The notes: generated by a model from the letters alone, not told the origin. Positions 1-7,835 are shown, counted from the stretch's first letter. The stretch: DNA of 64,000 nt from Mycobacteroides sp. LB1 (GCF_013449725.1 NZ_JACCFF010000001.1:1240001-1304000), one strand, 5' to 3'. Program-made: numbers and translations.

Positions 1-874
1 ACACATCGAGCAGCGGGGTGTTCCTGGGCCACTCGACGGTCACGTGTGCCCCGTCGAGTTCCACGGTCGCCTGGGCCGCATCTCCGGCATCGCCCTGCGG
101 CACCACGATGTCGGCGAACGGGTCGCCGGTCAGCGACTGGTAAAGCTCGACGTGAATGTGATTGGCGGGCATCCCGATCGCCGACAGCGCGCCGCGGGCC
201 TCGTCCATGAAGGGCGCCGGACCGCAAATGTATGTGCTGTATCGGGTGTAGGCGGCGAAAAACTCCGCCATAGCCTCACGGTTGGGCAGACCACGTGCGG
301 CCTCGATCCAGTGCACGACTCGCAGTCGGTCCGGGAACTCGACCATGATCTCGTTGATCTCGGCCCCGAAGATGACGCTCCCCTCGTCTCGGTTGGCGTA
401 GAAGAGATAGACCGTTCCCGCCCCGCCGAGTAGCACCGACTTGGCTATGGACAGCATTGGGGTGATGCCGCTGCCCGCCGCAATCAGCAAGAAGTCGCCG
501 TCGAGGGAGCGCGGGACGAAGACCCCAGAAGGGGTGAGCACGGTGATGTGGTCCCCGACGCCGACGTTGTCGCACAGCCAGTTCGACGCATATCCCCCGT
601 CGGTGCGTTTGATGGTGACGACGAGATCATCATCGAGGTGAGGAGAGCTCGACAACGAGTAGCAGCGTGCGACCGAGCCCGTCTGTTCACTGGGGACTTT
701 CAGCGTGAGGAACTGTCCCGGCCGGTAGCGGAAGACGCCGCTGAGCGCGTCCGGCACTTCGAAAACCAGGGAGACCGCATCTCCTGTCTCCCTAATGATC
801 TCGACGACCTCCAGCGAGTGAACATGGGGATTGCTCGTCACGGTGCGCGTATCGGGTGCGGCAATGTCCGTCAT
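1..874 (-). CDS. Ferredoxin-NADP-type oxidoreductase (FAD/NAD domains), C-terminus cut by window edge
   Basis: This is the 5' 291 codons of a flavin reductase of the KshB/phenol hydroxylase reductase type. The FAD-binding motif RCYSLSSSP is near residue 70, the NAD-binding GSGITPMLS near 134 and a CGP motif near 217, which is the normal order for this family. The missing C-terminus is where a plant-type [2Fe-2S] domain would normally lie. The residues just before the edge (TVEWPRNTPLLDV) match the usual beginning of such a domain. The ATG at 874 is 10 bp after the upstream dehydrogenase stop, so the gene is the last visible one of the minus-strand run. I infer that it passes electrons to the diiron oxygenase encoded upstream; the substrate is unknown. 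Confidence 0.85.
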   Translation of the reverse strand, partial: MTDIAAPDTRTVTSNPHVHSLEVVEIIRETGDAVSLVFEVPDALSGVFRYRPGQFLTLKVPSEQTGSVARCYSLSSSPHLDDDLVVTIKRTDGGYASNWLCDNVGVGDHITVLTPSGVFVPRSLDGDFLLIAAGSGITPMLSIAKSVLLGGAGTVYLFYANRDEGSVIFGAEINEIMVEFPDRLRVVHWIEAARGLPNREAMAEFFAAYTRYSTYICGPAPFMDEARGALSAIGMPANHIHVELYQSLTGDPFADIVVPQGDAGDAAQATVELDGAHVTVEWPRNTPLLDV

Positions 875-884
875 CGACAGCCGC

Positions 885-1748
885 CTACAGCTCGATACCG
901 AAACGGCCCGCAATCTTCCTGCCTATTCCGTACTTGCCGATTCCGTAGAACGGCGCCATCAGGTCCCCGTAACGCGGTCCGATGATGCGCGGTATGGCGT
1001 CGAAAACCCGGGCATCGGGGCCGATCAGGACACGTGGTCGGTTCTTCTCCACCCCGCGCAGGATGATCCGGGCCGCCGAGTCCGGGCGGGTGATCGCCGC
1101 AAGCTGGAACCCCTTTCGCACGGTCTCCCGGTCCACGCCTTCGGGGATACCGCGGGCGCTCGACGCGATGTTGGTCTTGATCCCGCCGGGGTGCACACAG
1201 GTAACGCCGACGGGGTACTTTGCCGCCCGGATCTCCTGACGCAGTGCTTCAGTGAAGCCGCGAACAGCGAATTTCGCTGCGTTGTAGGCACTTTGGGAGG
1301 GTATGCCCATAAATCCGAACACCGATGACACGTTGACGATATGACCGTCGCCCGACTCGATCAGATGCGGCAGGAAGGCCTTGGTGCCGTGTGCGACACC
1401 CCAGAAGTTGATATTCATCAACCAGTCGAAGTCATCCCATTCCATGTCCTTGACATCGGCCGAGAGCGCTACCCCGGCATTGTTGAACACCAGGTTGACC
1501 TGCCCGAACTCGTTCTTGACGTCGGCGGCGTGGGCGTAGACGGCAGCACGGTCGGCGACATCGAGGTGAAACGGGATGGCGGTCCCACCCGCCTTCTCGC
1601 AGCGCCCCGCGGTGTCCGCCACTGCGGCAGTGTCGATGTCGGAGAGCGCCAGCCGTGCGCCACGCTGCGCGAGCGCCAACGCCAGACTGCGGCCGATACC
1701 TGAACCGGCACCGGTGATCACCGCGACCTTGTTATCGAAGTCTTTCAT
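885..1748 (-). CDS. Short-chain dehydrogenase/reductase (SDR), 287 aa
   Basis: This is a classical SDR. The cofactor motif TGAGSGIG is near residue 12, with NNAG near 89, the catalytic Ser in NVSS near 138 and the YNAAK catalytic Tyr/Lys near 155. An Asp (SDID) after the second beta strand favours NAD over NADP. The C-terminal extension of about 40 residues with hydrophobic runs is typical of mycobacterial SDRs that act on lipophilic alcohols. It lies 33 bp downstream of the Baeyer-Villiger monooxygenase and 10 bp upstream of the reductase. It probably oxidises an alcohol to the ketone that the monooxygenase then attacks. That pathway is inferred from the neighbours. Confidence 0.88.
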   Translation of the reverse strand: MKDFDNKVAVITGAGSGIGRSLALALAQRGARLALSDIDTAAVADTAGRCEKAGGTAIPFHLDVADRAAVYAHAADVKNEFGQVNLVFNNAGVALSADVKDMEWDDFDWLMNINFWGVAHGTKAFLPHLIESGDGHIVNVSSVFGFMGIPSQSAYNAAKFAVRGFTEALRQEIRAAKYPVGVTCVHPGGIKTNIASSARGIPEGVDRETVRKGFQLAAITRPDSAARIILRGVEKNRPRVLIGPDARVFDAIPRIIGPRYGDLMAPFYGIGKYGIGRKIAGRFGIEL

Positions 1749-1781
1749 CGTTTCTCGCTTCTGTTCGGCGGGGAGGGTGAT

Positions 1782-3386
1782 CTAGGTTGCGGCCATACTC
1801 GGCGAGGTCTGGCGGGGACCGTCCACAAGGGGAACGGTCCTACGCACAGTCGGACGCACCGCACCCTCGAACTCGTACTCGGCGGGGTCGACTTTCCTTG
1901 TCTGAGACCAGTATTCGAAGGTAAATCCGGACCACAGCGTGCGGTTGTTGCCCTGTTCGTCCAAATACCAGCTCTTGCAGCCGCCGCTGTTCCATACCGA
2001 CCCCTGTAACTTGCGCTGGACCTCGGCGTTGAAACGATCCTGGGCCTCACGGGTGGGCACCATCGCTTGGGCAGACGACTCGTCCACTTGTTTGATCGCC
2101 TCGGTGACGTAATGGATCTGCGATTCGATCATGAACACGATCGAGTTGTGGCCCAGACCGGTGTTGGGGCCCAGGAGAAAGAAGAGATTGGGCATGCCGG
2201 CGATGGTGATACCGCGATGGGCGTTGACGCCCTCTCTCGACCAGCGGTCGCCGAGGTCCTCACCGTTCTGGCCCTTCAGATCCAGGTACTTGTACGAGTC
2301 GGTGACGTGGAAGCCCGTGCCGAAAATGATGGCATCGACCTTCCGCTCTATCCCGTCGTTGGTGACGACCCCGTCCGCCGTCGCCCGCACGATGGACTCG
2401 GTGACCAGCTCCGTCTTGGGATTCTCGATGGCCTTGTAGTAGGTCGCCGACCCGAGGAGGCGTTTGCATCCAGCTCGATAGTCGGGAGTCACCTTCCGGC
2501 GTACCTCCGGATCGGAGATCTGGCTCTTGATGTACGCGCGGCCAAGGAGCTCAACACCTTTCAGCAAGGCCGGGCGCCGGTTCATCGCGTACGCACCGGC
2601 TTCCGCTCCGAAATACATGCCGCTACGGAACAGCGCGCGCAAACCCGGAATGGTCGCGAACGCCCGTTTGACCCCCGCGCTGAACTCGACGTTGGCGCGC
2701 GGCAATACCCACGGTGGGGTGCGCTGGAACAGTTTCAGCTCGCCGACGTCCCCGACGATCTCGGGGACGAACTGAATAGCACTGGCGCCCGTGCCGATCA
2801 CAGCGACCTTCTTGCCGGTCAGGTCGAAGTCGTGGTTCCACTGCGCGGAATGAAAGACCGGCCCCTCGAAGCGCTCGAGGCCCTCGATCCCCGGGATGCT
2901 CGGGATATGCAGGGCGCCGACCCCGGAGATGAGGAACTGGCAGATGTACTCCTGCCCGCTGTCGGTGAACACATGCCAGCGGTATTCGTCCTCATCCCAG
3001 TACCCGCGGGTGACCCTCGTGTTGAAGGTGACGTGCCGGTAGAGATCGTATTTGGCGGCGACCTCCTTGAGATAGTCGAAGATCTCGGGCTGCCTGGAGA
3101 AGAGCTGTTCCCAGTTCGATCGCGGCTCGAACGAGAAGGAGTACAGGTGGGTTGGTACGTCACATGCCGCACCGGGATACGTGTTGTCACGCCACGTGCC
3201 GCCCATCTCCCCCGCCTTTTCGAGGATATGGAAGGGCACTCCCATCTTCTGCAACGCGATCGCCGCGCCGATACCCGAGAACCCTGTGCCGACGATCAAC
3301 GCACGGGTACGAATGGGATCCGAAGAGCCACTATCGACCACAGTGTCGGGCTGCTGCTCGTCGGGCGGCGTATCGGTAACAGTCAT
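1782..3386 (-). CDS. Baeyer-Villiger-type flavin monooxygenase, 534 aa
   Basis: This is a class B flavoprotein monooxygenase using FAD and NADPH. There are two Rossmann motifs, GTGFSGIG near residue 34 and GTGASA near 201. Between them is the Baeyer-Villiger fingerprint, here FEGPVFHSAQWN, with Asn where Pro or Asp is usual. The GGTWRDNTYPGAACD segment typical of these enzymes follows the first Rossmann fold. The length is normal for the family. I chose the ATG at 3386. A TTG nine bases upstream is in frame but would place the AAAGAG ribosome-binding site too close. It sits between a diiron oxygenase and an SDR, so an oxidative catabolic or tailoring role is likely. The substrate cannot be named. 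Confidence 0.9.
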   Translation of the reverse strand: MTVTDTPPDEQQPDTVVDSGSSDPIRTRALIVGTGFSGIGAAIALQKMGVPFHILEKAGEMGGTWRDNTYPGAACDVPTHLYSFSFEPRSNWEQLFSRQPEIFDYLKEVAAKYDLYRHVTFNTRVTRGYWDEDEYRWHVFTDSGQEYICQFLISGVGALHIPSIPGIEGLERFEGPVFHSAQWNHDFDLTGKKVAVIGTGASAIQFVPEIVGDVGELKLFQRTPPWVLPRANVEFSAGVKRAFATIPGLRALFRSGMYFGAEAGAYAMNRRPALLKGVELLGRAYIKSQISDPEVRRKVTPDYRAGCKRLLGSATYYKAIENPKTELVTESIVRATADGVVTNDGIERKVDAIIFGTGFHVTDSYKYLDLKGQNGEDLGDRWSREGVNAHRGITIAGMPNLFFLLGPNTGLGHNSIVFMIESQIHYVTEAIKQVDESSAQAMVPTREAQDRFNAEVQRKLQGSVWNSGGCKSWYLDEQGNNRTLWSGFTFEYWSQTRKVDPAEYEFEGAVRPTVRRTVPLVDGPRQTSPSMAAT

Positions 3387-3427
3387 GTGGCGCAATCTCT
3401 TTCTGTTTCACAGGTGGACCCTTGACA

Positions 3428-3472
3428 CGGCTGAAATGGCTCATCGCCTCCGGCAACGAGCCATTTCAGCCG
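3428..3472. other. 15-bp perfect inverted repeat (hairpin) inside the oxidation operon
   Basis: Arms at 3428-3442 and 3458-3472 (CGGCTGAAATGGCTC and its exact complement) enclose a 15-nt loop. The element lies between the diiron oxygenase stop and the monooxygenase start. No T-run follows on the minus strand, so it is not a textbook terminator. It could be an intra-operon attenuator, a processing or stability element, or a protein-binding site. Confidence 0.75.
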
Positions 3473-3509
3473 CGAAAACTCTTGATGGCGAAGCGGTTTA
3501 GTGTCGCCC

Positions 3510-4493
3510 CTACCGAGCCTTGATCTCGGCCAGGATGTCTTCCGGCATCGCCCGCGACATCCGCAACAGTCGGCCCGTGAATTTCCCGTCCAGGAAACCG
3601 ATCTCGTGCATGAAGCGCATCAGCGGCTCCGAAATCCATGCCGCGTTCTCGCGATACTGCGGTGATGTGAGGAAGGAACGCATGCCGCGGAGGGGGCGGA
3701 TACCCACCGACCGGTAGGCCTTGGGGTTGACGAGCACCGGATAGATGCCCACCACCGCGATGGCGAAGACCCCCCGGTGGAACGCATTGGAGATTGGCCC
3801 CCGCTCCGCGATCTGCCGCACCAGTTCCTCGCGCGCATAGGTGATGTGCCGCGCTTCCTCCAGCACGTGGATCTTCATCAGCTGACGAGCATGCGGCTGT
3901 ACCGTCTCGTCCATCATCGCCTCGCGCTGCATCCGGTCCAGTACCTCCTCGACCAGCAGGAGGACACCAAGCCCCGACGGCCCTAGCGGTGCCAGGCCGA
4001 GGAGCCGGATCACGCGCGTCGCGAACTTGGGATAGGTATAGGGCTTGACTCCCAGCTTGTTCACCAGGCGGCCGAACATGGTGGAATGCCGAGCCTCCTC
4101 GCTGACCTCGGTCAGCGCGTAGCGGCCGTGATCGGACGCTCCCCCGTTCTGTTCGACGACCTGCCGCCACAGCATGGCGCTGAGCCCGGTCTCGACATAT
4201 ATGCCAAAGCTCAGTACGGAAGCTAACTCATGCCTGGTCAGCTCGATTCGCTGCTCCTGGGTCAGCTTGTCCCACAGTTTGGTGCCGTAAAGAGATGTCC
4301 GGCGTGGGGTGGTCCAGTACAGCCCGGGGACAATCGGGGCGTCCCAGTCGATATCGACCTCGCCGTCGTATGCCCGGTCTGCGGCCGAACGCAGGAGCCG
4401 TTGAGCCGTCTTCTGTCGATCGCCCACGGACTTGCCCCGTACCGACGAGGCACCCGCCTCGTGCAGAGCCGCCGGCTGGTCGATGGTCGTCAT
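3510..4493 (-). CDS. AurF-type diiron oxygenase, 327 aa
   Basis: This protein belongs to the AurF/p-aminobenzoate N-oxygenase-like ferritin-fold family (PF11583). The ligand pattern known for AurF can be placed fully: Glu101, Glu133 and His136 (EEARH), Glu182 (LVEEV), and His209, Glu213 and His216 (HVLEEARH). The spacings agree with AurF. The length is normal for the family. The ATG at 4493 follows a GGAGGG ribosome-binding site. Family members oxidise amines or other substrates with a non-haem diiron centre that needs an electron donor. The truncated reductase in the same run is a candidate. It is the active member of an adjacent paralogous pair. The substrate is unknown. Confidence 0.88.
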   Translation of the reverse strand: MTTIDQPAALHEAGASSVRGKSVGDRQKTAQRLLRSAADRAYDGEVDIDWDAPIVPGLYWTTPRRTSLYGTKLWDKLTQEQRIELTRHELASVLSFGIYVETGLSAMLWRQVVEQNGGASDHGRYALTEVSEEARHSTMFGRLVNKLGVKPYTYPKFATRVIRLLGLAPLGPSGLGVLLLVEEVLDRMQREAMMDETVQPHARQLMKIHVLEEARHITYAREELVRQIAERGPISNAFHRGVFAIAVVGIYPVLVNPKAYRSVGIRPLRGMRSFLTSPQYRENAAWISEPLMRFMHEIGFLDGKFTGRLLRMSRAMPEDILAEIKAR

Positions 4494-4601
4494 TGATCCC
4501 GCCCTCCAGATTTATATATTACGATAAGTATCCGTTACTTTGAATACTATGAACTGAGTCTTGCCCTCGAGCCTCGGTTTGTCAATCCCTGCCGAGGACC
4601 T
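4494..4601. promoter_or_regulatory. AT-rich spacer between the two AurF paralogues, with candidate promoter
   Basis: The stretch 4510-4555 is strikingly AT-rich compared with its surroundings and lies just upstream of the AurF gene start. It contains GATAAGTATC (4523-4532), an inverted GATA/TATC pair, and an AGTAT...ATACT pair at 4527-4547. A separate promoter for the catalytic paralogue is plausible, but no -35/-10 pair is certain. Confidence 0.4.
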
Positions 4602-5585
4602 TCAGAGAAGGCCGGCGCGCCTGAGAATCGCCCTCGCAACACCGGTTCTGAACATTCCCGCATCCTCAGCGACCTCGAAGTATCGCTGCAGCAGCACCTC
4701 GTTGCGCCGACGATTGTTTCCACTCCGCCGGGCCGCCCGTCGGCCGACCCGCGGGGTCATGCCCACACTGCGATACACCTGCGGACGCACGATCAGTGAC
4801 GTCGCCAACACCGTCAGTAGCGCGAGCGAAACGTCAGCCAAGGCTGGCGGCAGGTACCTACGGGTATCCACCGCGCGGTACAGCTCGCCCTCGGCGAACT
4901 CGAGCTGGCGACGGCTGACCAGGACGCAGATCTTCGCGACCTGCCGGACTACGGGCTCGGCCAGCTCGTCGGCCTCGAGTTCACGCATCGACTGATGGAT
5001 CAACCTGTTGAGCAGGAAGATGAATCCACGCCCCAGGGGGCCATGAGGGATCAGCGGCACCAGGAATCGCTGGAGGCGCTGCACAACCACTGGAGCGGGC
5101 TGGAGCTCGAGGCCCGTCTTGTTGATCAGCCGGCCCACCATGGTGGCGTTGCGGCTGATATCGCGAACACTCGCCAACAGAAAACGTGTGTAGTCATCTG
5201 CCAGGATGTTGCCTTCGATGACGTCTCGGAACATCATCGAAGCCAGCGCACCCTGGGCGTCTAGAACGAAACTCAGCAGGCTGACCAGTTCCTGGCGCGC
5301 CAGCTCGCCTTGCCGCCCCACCGCGAGCGCATCCCATTCCGGGGTGCCATAGAGAGATACCCGATCGGCGGCCAACCAGTGCATCCCGGAATTCAGGGGC
5401 GCATCCCAGTCGATGTCCAGATCGGGATCGTAGCTGAGTTCGGTCGCCTCGAAGAGCAGGCGGCGGGCCGTCTTCAGTCGATCGCCGACCCGACGTCGAC
5501 GCGTGGGGAGCGCGCCGTCGACCGTGGTGGCCGGGCTGAACTCATGGTCGGTGTAGTTGATGTCTTTGTAACTGCTGGAAGTCAC
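4602..5585 (-). CDS. AurF-like paralogue lacking all predicted diiron ligands, 327 aa
   Basis: It has the same length as its neighbour and aligns along its length. Shared landmarks include VGDR.KTA.RLL, DIDWDAP, SLYGT..WD, ATM.GRLINK and VYRSVGM. Every predicted metal ligand is changed: Glu101 to Gln111, Glu133 to Ile143, His136 to Asn146, Glu182 to Asn193, His209 to Cys220, Glu213 to Ser224 and His216 to Gln227. The frame is intact, so it is not an obvious pseudogene. I infer a non-catalytic partner or scaffold, by analogy with the metal-free beta subunits of bacterial multicomponent monooxygenases. It is the first gene of the minus-strand run and faces the DUF4873 gene across about 170 bp. 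Confidence 0.82.
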   Translation of the reverse strand: MTSSSYKDINYTDHEFSPATTVDGALPTRRRRVGDRLKTARRLLFEATELSYDPDLDIDWDAPLNSGMHWLAADRVSLYGTPEWDALAVGRQGELARQELVSLLSFVLDAQGALASMMFRDVIEGNILADDYTRFLLASVRDISRNATMVGRLINKTGLELQPAPVVVQRLQRFLVPLIPHGPLGRGFIFLLNRLIHQSMRELEADELAEPVVRQVAKICVLVSRRQLEFAEGELYRAVDTRRYLPPALADVSLALLTVLATSLIVRPQVYRSVGMTPRVGRRAARRSGNNRRRNEVLLQRYFEVAEDAGMFRTGVARAILRRAGLL

Positions 5586-5757
5586 GCCATCACCTTCTGG
5601 TCAGCCAAATTAGATATACGTATCTCAAGGTATGAGGTACTATTTGTTACGCATATGCCAGCGAGCATGTCGGGGAGATGTCCCGATTGTCAAGAGGTAG
5701 CGAAGGCCCGAGCCGGAACTACACCCTCACTGCATCCACGGCGACCCGAGGAGAGTC
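5586..5757. promoter_or_regulatory. Divergent promoter region with inverted repeat AGATA-N4-TATCT
   Basis: This 172-bp gap separates the ligand-less AurF paralogue (minus) from the DUF4873 gene (plus). It includes an AT-rich core at about 5608-5655 with the inverted repeat AGATATACGTATCT at 5612-5625. Both oxidation transcripts could be controlled from it. The regulator is not identified. Confidence 0.4.
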
Positions 5758-6123
5758 ATGAGTCTTCCCCGACAAGACGAGACCAATAGCGTCTTCAACC
5801 ACAGCCCCCATGACGATTCGGACTACATCGGCGAGGCCACGGTGACCGTTCGCGGTATCGAAATCCCCGTCGAACTGGAGCTGAAGGGGTACAGCGAGCC
5901 AATAGACGGCGTCTTCCGCTGGATAGGGCGTATCAGGCCGAATGATCAGCTCACCGCAATCATCGGTGACGAGACGCGCGTGAAGGCCACAATTCGCACC
6001 ACCCACAGCGCCCGCGACGCTTTCATCGGCGATCCCGACCCATGGAACCGGTATCGGGTGATCGGGAAAAGCACCCCGCCATTCCACGTGCCCACCGATC
6101 TCGCGGAAGCCGAGGCGGAATAA
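5758..6123 (+). CDS. DUF4873 domain protein, 121 aa
   Basis: The sequence shows the DUF4873 pattern: YIGEATVTVRG near residue 23, EPIDGVFRWIGRI near 47 and a C-terminal DPWNRYRVIGKSTPPF. In actinobacteria this small beta-rich domain also occurs fused to the C-terminus of flavin monooxygenases, which fits its position divergent from a cluster with a Baeyer-Villiger monooxygenase. No catalytic residues are recognised. Its role may be to bind a substrate or partner, which is inference. GAGGAGAG lies just upstream of the ATG. The stop is 12 bp from the convergent TetR gene. Confidence 0.8.
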   Translation: MSLPRQDETNSVFNHSPHDDSDYIGEATVTVRGIEIPVELELKGYSEPIDGVFRWIGRIRPNDQLTAIIGDETRVKATIRTTHSARDAFIGDPDPWNRYRVIGKSTPPFHVPTDLAEAEAE

Positions 6124-6135
6124 GGGCTTTCGCCC

Positions 6136-6699
6136 TCACCGCCTCCGCGAGCGGATGAGTTCAACGAGCTCACGCTCGGCATCCCGCAGCGGTTCCACCG
6201 AGTGAGCGGCCTGCGCTTGCAGTAGCGCCCCCTCGATCGCGCTGACGATGAGAGATGCCAGACTTCTGGCCCCGACTGTTATGCCCGAGTCCCGCAGAGA
6301 ACCCTCCAGCTGAGCACGCATCCCCAGGAACGCCTCGTGTGCCGCTTCCCGGATCTGCTCCTCCCCCGGCCCCGCCAGCGCCGCGGCGGCATGCGGGCAG
6401 CCGGTGTCGTAGCCATGGGATTCGAGCTGCTTGACCCACCACCGGGTGAACCGGGTGATGACGTATTCGACATCACCCCGTTCTCGCAAGGAATTGAAGA
6501 ACCCAACCGATTGAGCGGACGCCTCCCGCGTCGCCGCGGCGATGAGCTCGGCCTTCCCCTCCGGGAAGTGCTGGTAGATGGAGTTGCGTGCGGCTCCGCT
6601 GCGTTTAAGCAGGTCAGCAAGCCCCGTGGCGTGCACCCCGCGTTCGCGCATCATCGCGATCGCGCTGTCGATCAGCCGTTGCCGTGGGCCCGGTGTCAC
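6136..6699 (-). CDS. TetR/AcrR family repressor, 187 aa
   Basis: The N-terminal helix-turn-helix spans about residues 15-50 (GVHATGLADLLKRSG, NSIYQHFPEGKAEL). The C-terminal domain has the GCPHAAAALAG motif typical of the LfrR/YxaF subgroup. I chose the GTG at 6699 because GAGGAGG lies 5 nt upstream; an in-frame extension to 6762 would run into the operator sites. It is divergent from a thioesterase gene. Two similar 16-bp operators fill the gap, so autorepression and control of the thioesterase pair are likely. A role in the oxidation cluster is possible but not shown. Confidence 0.88.
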   Translation of the reverse strand: MTPGPRQRLIDSAIAMMRERGVHATGLADLLKRSGAARNSIYQHFPEGKAELIAAATREASAQSVGFFNSLRERGDVEYVITRFTRWWVKQLESHGYDTGCPHAAAALAGPGEEQIREAAHEAFLGMRAQLEGSLRDSGITVGARSLASLIVSAIEGALLQAQAAHSVEPLRDAERELVELIRSRRR

Positions 6700-6719
6700 G
6701 TCAGCCTCCTCATTCGAAA

Positions 6720-6770
6720 TGGACCGATTGATCCATTGCCTGCTACCGTCGTTATGGACCAATCAGTCTA
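6720..6770. promoter_or_regulatory. Two TetR-type operators, TGGACCRATYRRTCYA
   Basis: Site 1 at 6720-6735 (TGGACCGATTGATCCA) and site 2 at 6755-6770 (TGGACCAATCAGTCTA) are imperfect 16-bp palindromes sharing the TGGACC half. Their centres are 35 bp apart, in the gap between the divergent TetR gene and thioesterase. They are the obvious binding sites for the adjacent TetR protein. Confidence 0.7.
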
Positions 6771-6785
6771 CGCGGAAGGGGCGGT

Positions 6786-7226
6786 ATGACCACCGAAATC
6801 GAAAACCTGTCCGGGCTCGAACTGCTGCAGAGCATGGGAGGAACGCCAGAGGCGATGCCACCCATCTCCCGGCTGCTCGGAATGCAGCTGGAGGAAATCA
6901 CCTTCGGCTCGGTGTCGTTCAGCGTGGTGACCCGGCCCGAATTCGCCAACCCGCTGGGCACTCTGCACGGCGGCATCTGCGCGACACTGCTCGACTCGGT
7001 GCTGGGCTGCGCCGTGCACTCCACGCTGGAGGCCGGAATCGGTTACGGGACACTCGAACTCAAGGTCAACTATGTCCGGACCGTCTCCACCGACGGCGAG
7101 CGGCTCATCGCGACGGGCACGGTCTTGCACCCGGGACGGCGGGTGGCGACCGCCGAGGGCAAGGTCGTCGACTCCCAGGGCCGGCTCGTCGCACACGGGA
7201 CCACCACGGTGATGGTGTACCGCTGA
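6786..7226 (+). CDS. Hotdog-fold thioesterase (PaaI/YbgC-like), 146 aa
   Basis: This is a single hotdog domain acyl-CoA thioesterase. The NPLGTLHGGICATLLDS segment near residue 56 carries the HGG signature and the Asp/Ser used by PaaI-type enzymes. ELKVNYVRTV follows as the second conserved strand. The ATG at 6786 follows a GAAGGGG ribosome-binding site. Its TGA overlaps the ATG of the next gene, so the two are translationally coupled. The acyl substrate is not evident. Regulation by the divergent TetR protein is likely from the two operators upstream. Confidence 0.85.
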   Translation: MTTEIENLSGLELLQSMGGTPEAMPPISRLLGMQLEEITFGSVSFSVVTRPEFANPLGTLHGGICATLLDSVLGCAVHSTLEAGIGYGTLELKVNYVRTVSTDGERLIATGTVLHPGRRVATAEGKVVDSQGRLVAHGTTTVMVYR

Positions 7227-7762
7227 TGAGCCGCTTGCGCGAAGACTTCCTGCGGGCTTCGTCGGCCATCGAGGAAATGATCGCGGCCGTGCGTCCAGAC
7301 CAGTGGGACGCCCCGACGCCATGCACCGAGTGGAATCTGCGCCAGTTGGTGAACCACCTCGTCGAGGTGAACTACTCGCTGGCCGCGCGCTTCGGCGGGC
7401 ACAGCGGCGGCACTGGCGATGATCCCGTGGCGGCATACCAGCAGTCCGCACAGGCGTTGAGTGACGCGCTGGCGCTTCCGGGTGTGCTCGAGCAGACCTA
7501 CCCCGGCCCGTTCGCGCACACGACCGGCGACAAGCAGCTGCAGGTCCGGATGGCCGATCTGTTGACCCACGGCTGGGACCTGGCACAGTCCACCGGTGTT
7601 TCCCCGAATCTGCCCGCCGATCTCGTCGAGAACGCATTGGGCTTCGTCGAGAAACTTGCCGGGGCATTCGCGCGGTCCGGAAAGTTCGGCACCCCACAGC
7701 CCGTCGCCGCGAACGCGCCGGTACTCGAGAGGCTGGCCGCTCTGAGCGGACGGTCCGTCTGA
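7226..7762 (+). CDS. TIGR03086-type mycothiol/DinB-like metal-binding protein, 178 aa
   Basis: The N-terminal four-helix region resembles mycothiol-dependent maleylpyruvate isomerase and DinB-like proteins. A PTPCTEWNLRQLVNHLVEVN block near residue 30 holds the conserved His, and a second His occurs in DLLTHGWDLA near 113. These fit the three-His metal site of the family. It overlaps the thioesterase stop by ATGA. The reaction is unknown; many actinobacterial relatives are only annotated as metal-binding proteins. Confidence 0.8.
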   Translation: MSRLREDFLRASSAIEEMIAAVRPDQWDAPTPCTEWNLRQLVNHLVEVNYSLAARFGGHSGGTGDDPVAAYQQSAQALSDALALPGVLEQTYPGPFAHTTGDKQLQVRMADLLTHGWDLAQSTGVSPNLPADLVENALGFVEKLAGAFARSGKFGTPQPVAANAPVLERLAALSGRSV

Positions 7763-7770
7763 CGATTTCA

Positions 7771-7828
7771 CCGAGCGTGCACCCACGGCGGAAATTCTGC
7801 CGATTTCTCGCCATAGCTTCACGCTCGG
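7771..7828. terminator. Hairpin between convergent genes (CCGAGCGTG...CACGCTCGG)
   Basis: Nine-bp perfect arms at 7771-7779 and 7820-7828 flank a 40-nt centre. It sits between a plus-strand gene ending at 7762 and htpX ending at 7836, the expected place for a two-way terminator. The centre includes ACGGCGGAAAT, also present in the repeat at 47965-48031. Confidence 0.6.
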
Positions 7829-7835
7829 CGGAACC

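Noticed and set aside
4602..5585. Ligand-less AurF paralogue as a pseudogene
   Set aside because: The frame is full length with no stop or frameshift, and non-ligand segments are well kept. Decay would not selectively replace all seven ligands.
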